Assembly (NCBI RefSeq): GCF_001544755.2
Contig: NZ_FCOF02000036.1
Coordinates: forward strand, 1 to 64,000
DNA from: Caballeronia catudaia
GTDB taxonomy: Bacteria > Pseudomonadota > Gammaproteobacteria > Burkholderiales > Burkholderiaceae
Direction: 5' to 3'
Length of the DNA stretch: 64,000 nucleotides
Part shown: positions 56,412 to 64,000 of the stretch, one piece after another
Position numbering within the stretch: position 1 is the stretch's first letter
How the letters are laid out: each line of letters opens with the position of its first letter
Program-made: the position numbers and the translations under genes
Notes under the pieces: model-generated
Seen by the model: the letters and a program-made list of their open reading frames with translations, nothing else
Database searches by the model: none
What the model was told of the DNA's origin: nothing

Positions 56412-56954
56412 GTGAAGCGAAATCTGACTGTCCGTGTAACGTTGAGCGTTGTGTTACTTGGCGCTTTTTCATCCGGGTTTGCTCAAACCCAGGCTGCGAG
56501 CACGACGCAAGCCAACGAACTCCCTCCGGTCGACAAGGCATTCGTGCAGGCCGCATCCGAATCCAGTTCGACCGAAATTGATACCGCGAAACTCGCCACG
56601 AAGCAGTCGCAAGACAAGGATGTCAAAGACTTCGCCCATCACATGATGGTCGATCACACTAAGCTGACTGTCGAGCTCAAGATGGCAGCCCCGCACGGTG
56701 TTGCGGTCCCCAAAGATAATTCGGACCCCGCAGTGCTCGATGCGCTGAAACCATTAAAGGGGAAGGCGTTTGATTCGGCCTATATCAAGTCCGTTGGTGT
56801 CGAAGGGCATCACAAGGCGATTGCGGCCTTCCAGAAGGAAGCTCAAGAGGGACAGAATGCCGATCTGAAAAAAGCGGCCGCCAAGGCGCTGCCGACGATC
56901 CAGCATCATCTGGAAATGGCGCAAGCGCTGGCGGCTAAGAAGGGTTTGCAATAG
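56412..56954 (+). CDS. DUF4142 family exported protein
   Basis: A 180-residue protein with a signal peptide (LTVRVTLSVVLLGAFSSGFA) and a helical domain of the DUF4142 type, which has a ferritin-like four-helix appearance: FVQAASESSSTEIDTAKLAT, DVKDFAHHMMVDHTKLTVEL and a final TIQHHLEMAQALAAKKGL. Several His residues on helices could bind metal, but no function is established. The GTG at 56412 has AAGGAG seven bases upstream. Expected in the periplasm. Confidence 0.85.
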   Translation: MKRNLTVRVTLSVVLLGAFSSGFAQTQAASTTQANELPPVDKAFVQAASESSSTEIDTAKLATKQSQDKDVKDFAHHMMVDHTKLTVELKMAAPHGVAVPKDNSDPAVLDALKPLKGKAFDSAYIKSVGVEGHHKAIAAFQKEAQEGQNADLKKAAAKALPTIQHHLEMAQALAAKKGLQ

Positions 56955-57074
56955 CCACCAGCCTGATTGCGCATACTCGACGATGCGGTGACGGCTCGCC
57001 TGGTGAGAGATCGGGCAAGCAGACTCGCAAACCCGCTTGCACCGTCGAAGCATGCTTTGGGAGGGTCACCAGCC

Positions 57075-58070
57075 ATGTCACCGGATGAAGCGAGCACCAT
57101 CGCTTTTGATATTGGATGGGATTTCGCCCGGTTTGGGCGACCGATGGATGCGGCAGCCCATGACTTGGATCTTCTCACCGGATATGCCGCCGGGCGCGAA
57201 CATTTCCTTGTCGCTCAACACCGCCCCGACCGGTCGTTGCGAGACCTGCCCGATAACCTTGATGACGCTTACGCACAGCGCGTTATGTGACAGCGACTGT
57301 CTCGAAATGGCTGCAGCTCCATGTGAACGCCTTCAAACGACGTCGGATCCTGAGCGCTGACGTCGACCCGGGGTATCTCAAGAGAATCGACTTCCGTGGA
57401 TCGCATCAATAACGATGGTGCCTACGCGCGAGGCAATCTGGTCGTCATGTCGGTTCGAGCGAACCGCGCGAAGGGTGCGAAAGACTACGGCGATGTGGTT
57501 CTTCTGGCTTCTCAGACAGCCAACGGACAGTCAGAGCACGCTGAGCGCAAGAACCTCTCAAAGCGCGAGTGGGAACGCCTGAGGTGCGTCATGGTCGGTG
57601 CGGCGGACGTTTCTGACGCGGCGCCGACACTCACCCCGTTGCTTACCCGGATCCCGGAGGATTCCCGAGCGCCGCTTTACTATGTTCTCCAGCAGATGCT
57701 CCTGCAGGCCGTTACTCGGGCATCGGCGCGTAACCAGTTAGTCAAGGCGCTCAATCGTCTGCAGCCATCCTACGGAAGGTGTCTGGGGCTACGCTTCGCC
57801 GCCGAGCGTCTATCGGTTTTACTCAAAACATCTGATTATCCCTATGACGCGCTTGACGACGAACTGTTCCAACGCCAATTGAGATGCTGGTTTGTATATA
57901 TCCCGCGCACGCACGTGCCAGAACTGCTCGGCTATGCGGGAGCCATGGGGCCTACCGCTGTGAGCCGACGCTGCCGGCTGCTTGGTCGGTCGAAACCCAC
58001 GGACGATTCTGAGAGAGGGAGCAGATCGGGGAAAACGAGGGGCGTCCCCAAGCGCGAAGTAATGACATGA
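57075..58070 (+). pseudogene. Broken gene for a hypothetical protein with an HNH-like segment
   Basis: A first frame from the ATG at 57075 (MSPDEASTIAFDIGWDFARF) stops at 57290. The longer 3' part runs from a GTG at 57396 to 58070. It opens VDRINNDGAYARGNLVVMSV followed by RANRAKG, resembling the D-R-x-N-x-G-Y--N segment of HNH-type endonucleases, then a helical domain (MLLQAVTRASARNQLVKALN). The two parts look like one gene of about 330 codons with frame breaks between 57290 and 57396. The 3' frame could still be a shorter real gene. Function unknown. Confidence 0.45.
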
Positions 58071-58157
58071 GCCGCCGTCCAGTGCGGAGGGCGGCGCGCC
58101 TCAACGCTGCGCACGTCGCCGATTAATGCTCTTCGCAGAGCCCCAAATGATTGCAAG

Positions 58158-59161
58158 CTACGACGCCACAGCGAATCGTCCTTGAGTGCCATCTCCTGCG
58201 CGCGTCATGTGCCGTATTGCACGCTCGATCTGTTCGGCAATTTCGTAGTGCACCATGTGGCCCGCGCCTGGAATAACGTTCAGCGCGCTCTGCGGGACAT
58301 CTTGGTGCAGCCGGACTGAATGGGCCTCCACGTCGACGATCTTATCGTCGGCACCTCCGAAGATAGCGACTGGCATCGCTAGCTCAGCATAGCGTTTGTG
58401 GAGCCGCGCCGCTGCCGGAATCATAAACGCTGCGTCCTCCGCCTCGGCACGAATCTGGAGCGAACGGGATAAGAAATCTCGAGGCATGGCAACAAAGAAA
58501 TCTTCGGGCAGAGGCGTGGGCGCGAACATCGCCTCTGCTGTGCGCTTGAGCAACAGCCGCGCGGTGGGGGAGACACCGTATAACGCAGTGCATCGCCCAG
58601 GAGCGGGACTGCCGCTGGCGCGCTGATCGCGACGTCCAGTCGAGCGCTAGGGTAGTAATAGCCGGAAACCAGAACCAGGCCCCGCACGTCCGCAGGAAAA
58701 TCCATCGCCAGGTCGAGGGCCACCAGCGTGCCCCACGAATGGCCGAGTACCACGGGCTGCTCGACGCTCAGTTTGTCGAGCGCCTCATGCAAAAGCTGAG
58801 CTTGCGCTTGTGACGTCCAAAGTCGGTCGCGCGGCCGCTCACTGTAACCAAAGCCTGGGCGATCGAACGCAATGACACGTTGCCGTTCGGCTAGCCGATC
58901 GAACAGACCGCTACAAAGTCCGTCTTGCAGCGCGACGGTGTTCCCATGGAGGAGCACAACGGCAGGACCGGTACCCTTTTCAACATAGTGCAGGCGCACC
59001 CCGTCGACCTCGATAAACCGACCGACGGGTGGGTTACGTCGTTCCGCCTTTCGTGCGTGATAGAGGTTCCAAACTGCGAGCGAGGCAAGCGCACCGGCGG
59101 CGAGCGCCAATGACGGGAGGACGGGCCCAACGGTGGGGTTCTGGCGGGACGGACGATTCAT
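58158..59161 (-). pseudogene. Alpha/beta hydrolase gene with one frameshift
   Basis: From the ATG at 59161 a membrane-anchored hydrolase is encoded: a hydrophobic N-terminus (LPSLALAAGALASLAVWNLY), VVLLHGNT, and the nucleophile elbow GHSWGTLVALDLA. Near 58570, in a CCCCC run, the frame breaks. The other frame carries the rest (LKRTAEAMFAPTPLPEDFFV), the catalytic Asp in GGADDKIVD and His in GAGHMVHYEI to 58158. All catalytic parts are present, so one base change would restore it. A homopolymer error in the sequence is a real possibility. Confidence 0.75.
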
Positions 59162-59397
59162 AGAGCCTCGTAAATGCCGATTTAGGAACAGTCTTCAAAT
59201 GAGCGTCGAGTCGGCCCGGTAAGGTCAGACACACCGGTCCTTGCGACGAGAAACTCGTGTCGCAGTCGTCGCGACGTAAGAGCAAGCGCCGTGCGTTGTC
59301 ATCAGTCAGAGCCACGCTCCAGTTCGTTCCGTACCGCGCCTTCGTGCTTCGTAGTGGGCGGCAAACCGTGCCAGTGAACGATGGTCTCGCACAAAGG

Positions 59398-60845
59398 CTA
59401 TCGCCGGGCGGGCTCAGCAAAGCAGTGCTCCGCCTCAGTTCCGAGAGCGTTGATCTTCTCGGGTGAGGCAGCCCGCTTCACATAGCGGGCGATGAACGTC
59501 CGCGTCTCGTCGTCCGAACAGCGCACGGCGACGCGATCGCCGCTGACCATTTCTACCGTCCCTTCGCCATAACGGCGCACGCGGACGACGTCGCCTACCG
59601 CGAAGGTGCGCGTGAGCTCATGCGCGTGCGCCGGCACTTGGATTTCACGCGGACTCTCCTTCACGGTGGGCGGGTGCATACAGTTGTCGCACACGCCACA
59701 GCTTTCGCCGCCGAGTTCGACGATCGGTTTTCGATCGCCTGATGACGCTTGAGATCGCGCATCTACGACATCTGCGACATCGGTGGCGAAGTAGTCGAGC
59801 AACATCCGCCATCTACAGCGGGCGCTTTGCCCGTAGGTAATCATGCGGTCAAGCACCGCTTGGTCGCGCTCGGCGCGCGCTGCGAATTGTTCGGCGGTCG
59901 CGTCGACTTTCGCCATTGCGCCGCCGTCGTCGATGAGCTTCAGGCCACCGTTGCGCGTGCGGCGGGTCATTTTTATATCGTTGAGCAGCGTTGTCGCTAC
60001 GCGTAGCTTGTTGATGCCTACGTTCGGCAACGCTTGGCGTAACCGCTCAAGCGGTTTTTCGAGGACTTTGCTTTCGCTGTCCCGCGCGAGCATCTGCACC
60101 GTTTCGGCCACCTTGCGGATGGTTTCCGTAGTTGGATAGCGTCCGCCCAGGAAAAACTGTTGGACCTGTCTGTCCTTCAACTCGAACAGAAGGATGCAGC
60201 GCGCGGCTTCGCCGTCGCGCCCGCCGCGGCCTGCTTCTTGATAGTACGCATCGAGGCTGCCCGGCACCTGCGCATGGATAATGAAGCGAATATCCTGTTT
60301 GTCGATGCCCATGCCGAACGCGTTCGTTGCTACCATCACGCGTGCGCGGTTTTCCATGAAGGCGTCCTGTGCCTCCGAGCGGGCCTTGGCCGACAGCTTG
60401 CCGTGATAGCGCTCTGCTTGGACGTCTGCATCAAGGAGCAGTGCATGCAGCGTCTCGCACTCGGCCACGGTCGCGCAATAGATGATGCCGCTGCCTTTCT
60501 CCGCTCTCGCCAGTTCGACCGCGCGCTTTCGCCGGTCATCGAGGTTTGTCATCTGTTCGACGGCGAAGTGCAAGTTGTCGCGATAGACGCCGGTATGAAT
60601 AATGTTTGCATCGCGCATTTGCAATTCGCGCACGATGTCCGCGCCGACGGCAGGTGTCGCGGTCGCGGTTAGCGCAAGCACAGTCGGGTGCCCGATGTTT
60701 TTCACTGCATTTATCAGCTCGACGTACGCGGGACGAAAGTCGTGTCCCCATTGCGAGATGCAGTGTGCCTCGTCGATGACGACGAGAGGCACGTTAGGCG
60801 TGCCGTCGGCCGTGAGCATCGTCAGTTCGGCCGGAGCACATTCAA
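59398..60845 (-). pseudogene. recQ-like DNA helicase gene lacking its 5' end
   Basis: The frame begins inside the helicase domain, just before motif II ([18 protein letters not shown]). It contains motif III (LALTATATP), motif VI ([12 protein letters not shown]), the RecQ zinc site (CGVCDNC) and a C-terminal tail. Motifs 0 and I, including the Walker A lysine, are absent: homology stops at about 60845, next to unrelated sequence. An internal ATG at 60819 could start a 473-residue product, but without the ATP-binding motif it should not unwind DNA. Probably a deletion derivative. Confidence 0.8.
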
Positions 60846-61023
60846 ATAGTGGTTAATCTCACGACGCGTTCCGGTCGACTGTTCGAGCACCGTCTGTAGT
60901 GGACGTCATTCGAGGGGAAACCATGTTGTTTAACTAACGAGCGTTCGTACCGAAGGATCAGCACCTGAGCAAGTCGAAAAATGAAGCCGGTCGGGGTTCC
61001 GATGAAAGGGGCCGTGGCATGGG

Positions 61024-62256
61024 TTATTTTCCTGCAAGGCCAGCGCGCTGCGGCATCAAGACGAGTTCCGATGTCGTGTCGAGTGAATCCTTTGTCGTCC
61101 TCTGGCAAGGGCGACACTCGCTCGCCTCTTCGAACCGGTGTCGCTGCAACGCGAGTTCTTTTGCGAGCGGGTGGAAGATAGGTCGGCTCGGTTCAGGCGA
61201 TACGACGCCCGACCGGACTTCCGTAGGATAACCCAGCAGTCCCGTCTCGCAATGCCGGTCGTTACTCCAGCCGGGATAGTCGACGATTGGATACAGGCAC
61301 AGTCCCTCGACCGGTACGCCAGCCGCTCGTGCTCGATACGCCTGGTCAGCCACGAACGAAAACCATGGCCGCCGCATATCACCTTCGGCACCGGTTTCGG
61401 CAATCACTAGCGGGCGATTGTACCGACGGTACACTTCTTCAAACATATCCGACAATGATCGGTACGCTGGGTCGCCTGGACCGAGCTCGCCGCCTTCAAT
61501 AAGCCACTGGTTGAAGCTGTAATAGTTCAAACCGACGATGTCTAGGTAGGCCTGCCCGCCTCCGAGTCCAGGCCAGAGCTCGCCCGTCAGCATGTCAAAC
61601 GCTTGATACTGGCTCAAGCGATGACGCTCGGCGTCATCCTTGCGTTCTGGCAGGCGTGAGACGACGTTGATCAACGGGTCGGTTGTGATGAAGCGCGCGC
61701 CTGGAACCACCGCCCGGACCGCGTCCGTTGCAGCGATGGTCGCTCGAATGAGTTGATGTTTCAGTTCGAGCCCGCGGCCGAATGTCGATGGGCGAATGTC
61801 GCCGACCTCGCCGCCGAACCATGACCAAAATGAAATTTCATTGATCAAGGTGAAGACCGGCGCTTCATCGGTTTCCGTTGCGACGAGTTCAGCGGTGGCT
61901 GCGGCAAACCGCGCGAATGCTTCGACGAACTGAGGCCGCCAGATGTCGATATGATCCGGCCACCCATAATGGCAGAGGTCCCAGACAACCTGCACGCCGC
62001 AGGCGTTGGCCGCGCGCAGCATCGGGAGCACGCTGGTCCAATCATAGCGACCGTGTCGCGACTCAACCAGGTGCCAGCGCACGCCGTCCCTCACGGTGAC
62101 TATGCCGTGTTCCGCCAGACTGACATAGTCTGCGAGCGCGTGTACATCGTGCGCAGTGGAACGGAGCAGGTCGAGTCGCACGCCGTCATTCCTTCGATGA
62201 CTTGCGCATTCAAAGCCGCCCCAAAAAAAGGACTTGAACTCAGGCGCAGGTCTCAT
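61024..62256 (-). CDS. Glycoside hydrolase, GH1/GH5-like (clan A fold)
   Basis: A 410-residue TIM-barrel protein starting FKSFFWGGFECASHRRNDG. The presumed acid/base Glu is in FTLINEISFWSW and the nucleophile Glu in LVIAETGAEG, the spacing typical of clan A hydrolases. There is no signal peptide, so it acts in the cytoplasm unless exported otherwise. Its ATG overlaps the glf stop by four bases (ATGA), so translation is coupled. It may trim or recycle a glycan made by this locus. The C-terminal 40 residues after about 61140 are polar and less conserved-looking. Confidence 0.82.
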   Translation of the reverse strand: MRPAPEFKSFFWGGFECASHRRNDGVRLDLLRSTAHDVHALADYVSLAEHGIVTVRDGVRWHLVESRHGRYDWTSVLPMLRAANACGVQVVWDLCHYGWPDHIDIWRPQFVEAFARFAAATAELVATETDEAPVFTLINEISFWSWFGGEVGDIRPSTFGRGLELKHQLIRATIAATDAVRAVVPGARFITTDPLINVVSRLPERKDDAERHRLSQYQAFDMLTGELWPGLGGGQAYLDIVGLNYYSFNQWLIEGGELGPGDPAYRSLSDMFEEVYRRYNRPLVIAETGAEGDMRRPWFSFVADQAYRARAAGVPVEGLCLYPIVDYPGWSNDRHCETGLLGYPTEVRSGVVSPEPSRPIFHPLAKELALQRHRFEEASECRPCQRTTKDSLDTTSELVLMPQRAGLAGK

Positions 62257-63569
62257 CGTGATGGGATGTCCGTCGCGGTTCGAAGTGGGCTATCATCCAT
62301 GGCTTCCTCTTCCCGGTGAATCGCGCTCTGTGGGCGGGAGCGTTCGCCCGAGCACGATTCGGCCTCAATCCGCGCATAAACGGCGAGCGCCTGTCCAACG
62401 ACCTGGTCCATGTTGTAATAGCGGTAAGTTCCCAAGCGTCCAACGAACGTGATACCTGGCGTCTGCTGCGCCAAGGCCTCGTAGCGCTTGTAAAGCGCCT
62501 GGTTGTCTGAGCACGGGATCGGGTAGAACGGGTCGCCGGTGGCGCTCGGATATTCGAAGGAGATACTGGTTCTCGGATGACACTGACCCGTCATGTGCTT
62601 ATATTCGGTAATGCGCGTGTATTTGACGTTTTCGTCCGGATAGTTCACCACGGCCACCGGTTGAAGCTGCGGTAGGTCAAGAGTCTCGTGTACGAACCTG
62701 AGCGAGCGATACGGCAACTTGCCAAAGCGGAAGTCGAAATATTCGTCAATTGGCCCGGAATAGATAATGTGTTTGAAGAGGAAATCGTTGCGCGCTTCAC
62801 GGAAATCAGTGTTGAGCCTCACTGTGATCGCAGGATGCGACAGCATGGCTCTGAACATCGGCTCATAACCCTCAGCGGGCATGCATTGAAACGTATCGGC
62901 AAAATAGCGATCATCCGTGTCGGTACGCGTGGGCACACGAGAAGTGACCGACTTGTCTAACTGCGACGGGTCCATGCCCCACTGCTTGCGGGTGTATCCC
63001 TGGAAAAACTTTTCGTAAAGCTCGCGGCCCACCGCGCTGACGACGACGTCTTCCGAGGTGAGTACGTCAGGTAGCGCCTCCGCGCGTTCGGCAAGGAAGG
63101 CGCGTGCCTCCACCGACGTCATGTGGAGCCCATACAAGACATTCAGAGTCGTCAGATTGATCGGAATCGGCACCAGCATGCCGTCGACATGCGCCTTCAC
63201 ACGATGTTCGTACGGACGCCATTCGGTAAATTTCGACAGGTAGTCAACAATCCGCTGTGCGTTCGTGTGAAAGATATGCGGTCCATAACGATGTATTCGG
63301 ATTCCTGCTGCATCAAATTCGTCATAGGCGTTCCCGCCGATGTGGTCACGGCGGTCAATGATCAACACCGTTTTGCCCAGGCCGGCGGCGAGGCGTTCGG
63401 CAAGAACAGCACCCGCAAAGCCGGCCCCGACCACCAGGTAGTCGAACGGCTGGCTACGCGCGCATCGCGGGCCGGCTCGGCCATGTGCGCAGGTGGCGTT
63501 GCCGTCAGTGCTGCCGGGGCCGCGGTTATCCCCGATTGCTGGTTCGCGCCCGCTCAGGTCATTGCGCAT
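62253..63569 (-). CDS. glf: UDP-galactopyranose mutase
   Basis: A 438-residue flavoenzyme that interconverts UDP-galactopyranose and UDP-galactofuranose, the donor for galactofuranose-containing polysaccharides. The FAD motif is VVGAGFAGAVLAERLA. IRIHRYGPHIFHTN, GYTRKQWGMD and TRITEYKHMTGQ are conserved UGM segments, and the late Arg of GRLGTYRYYNMDQ is present. An extra N-terminal arm of about 40 residues precedes the flavin motif. The start overlaps the end of the upstream glycosyltransferase gene by 11 bases. Part of a surface-polysaccharide operon. Confidence 0.93.
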   Translation of the reverse strand: MRNDLSGREPAIGDNRGPGSTDGNATCAHGRAGPRCARSQPFDYLVVGAGFAGAVLAERLAAGLGKTVLIIDRRDHIGGNAYDEFDAAGIRIHRYGPHIFHTNAQRIVDYLSKFTEWRPYEHRVKAHVDGMLVPIPINLTTLNVLYGLHMTSVEARAFLAERAEALPDVLTSEDVVVSAVGRELYEKFFQGYTRKQWGMDPSQLDKSVTSRVPTRTDTDDRYFADTFQCMPAEGYEPMFRAMLSHPAITVRLNTDFREARNDFLFKHIIYSGPIDEYFDFRFGKLPYRSLRFVHETLDLPQLQPVAVVNYPDENVKYTRITEYKHMTGQCHPRTSISFEYPSATGDPFYPIPCSDNQALYKRYEALAQQTPGITFVGRLGTYRYYNMDQVVGQALAVYARIEAESCSGERSRPQSAIHREEEAMDDSPLRTATDIPSR

Positions 63570-64000
63570 TATTCACCTCGTGCCCTTGCTCCAACACTTG
63601 CAACACGACGTCGTGCATTCGCTCGAAGGTGTCTTCCCAACTCATACCCATGAGAGCCGCGTCTGCCGCTTGCTCGACGAAGAGCCGGTCGGCCGACTGC
63701 TCAAGCGCTTCGTCGAGCGCCGCTAAAAATGACGGGAGCGAGGTGGCGTCCCCACATGCTCGTGCGATGGTGACGGCACGGCTGGTGCCGTACGTGTCCA
63801 CGACATCGCGAACCGCGGTCGACACAACGAGACGTCCGCCGGCCAGGTATTCCGGTGTCTTCGTCGGACTGATGAAGCGCGTGGATGCGTTGAGCGCAAA
63901 CGGCATCATGGCGATGTCCCAGTGCGCGAGAAATGCAGGCAGGTCGGTGTACGCTTGCTTGCCAAGATAATGAATGTTCGGGCATCGCGGCAATTCGCTG
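63559..64000 (-). CDS. Glycosyltransferase, C-terminal part (cut by window edge)
   Basis: The last 147 or so residues of a GT-B glycosyltransferase, running off the right edge. NIHYLGKQAYTDLPAFLAHW and SPTKTPEYLAGGRLVVSTAV form the nucleotide-sugar-binding half, with the Glu of the E-x7-E-like region. It overlaps glf by 11 bases and is followed by the hydrolase, so the three genes form one translationally coupled block. The donor and acceptor sugars are unknown; adjacency to glf suggests galactofuranose transfer. Confidence 0.85.
   Translation of the reverse strand, partial: SELPRCPNIHYLGKQAYTDLPAFLAHWDIAMMPFALNASTRFISPTKTPEYLAGGRLVVSTAVRDVVDTYGTSRAVTIARACGDATSLPSFLAALDEALEQSADRLFVEQAADAALMGMSWEDTFERMHDVVLQVLEQGHEVNNAQ

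Noticed and set aside
1-64000. CRISPR arrays, rRNA and tRNA genes
   Set aside because: No regularly spaced direct repeats and no tRNA-like or rRNA sequence were recognised by eye anywhere in the window.

Overview
The window looks like chromosome or large-replicon DNA from a soil member of the Burkholderiaceae, most likely the Caballeronia/Paraburkholderia group. This rests on high-GC coding bias, the UPF0182 protein, and catabolic genes typical of those genera. No rRNA, tRNA or CRISPR array was seen. The genus is an inference.

Layout. 1-9 kb is a decay zone around one intact large gene (UPF0182, 3203-5956): the end of an IS30-family element, a broken RelB/ParE-type toxin-antitoxin pair cut by it, and frameshifted remnants of a small exported protein, a LysR regulator, BioF, an HU protein and a SET-domain methyltransferase. 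9-16 kb holds a conserved protein of unknown function, a chemoreceptor with a sigma-28-like promoter, and a short orphan paralogue of 2-oxoglutarate dehydrogenase E1. 16.5-24.7 kb is a mandelate catabolic cluster: benzoylformate decarboxylase, benzaldehyde dehydrogenase, a ketopantoate-reductase-family enzyme, an aromatic-acid transporter and (S)-mandelate dehydrogenase, with a divergent LysR regulator and a pobA remnant after it. 25.8-28.3 kb is an orphan filamentous-haemagglutinin-type exoprotein. 28.8-32.4 kb has pseudogenes and a tandem alpha/beta hydrolase. 32.5-37.5 kb is a hybrid histidine kinase split by a 3,025-bp unit made of two divergent IS4/IS50-like elements with a perfect 9-bp target duplication.

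38.6-52.4 kb is the metabolic centrepiece. An AraC/XylS regulator lies near a five-gene operon (outer-membrane channel, flavin reductase, indole/styrene-type FAD monooxygenase, SDR, dienelactone-hydrolase/SnoaL fusion) that matches the gene set of the known Iif indole-to-anthranilate pathway. Beside it are catBCA and the divergent antABC. Together they would take indole to anthranilate, catechol, muconate and the beta-ketoadipate enol-lactone. Direct GGATA repeats of XylS type lie upstream of iifA, catB and antA, all pointing at the gene, so one regulator may control all three operons.

52.4-61 kb contains an Nramp transporter, a CinA-type amidohydrolase, a DUF4142 exported protein, a frameshifted alpha/beta hydrolase and a recQ missing its 5' end. 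61-64 kb is a translationally coupled polysaccharide set: a glycosyltransferase running off the window edge, UDP-galactopyranose mutase and a clan-A-like glycoside hydrolase.
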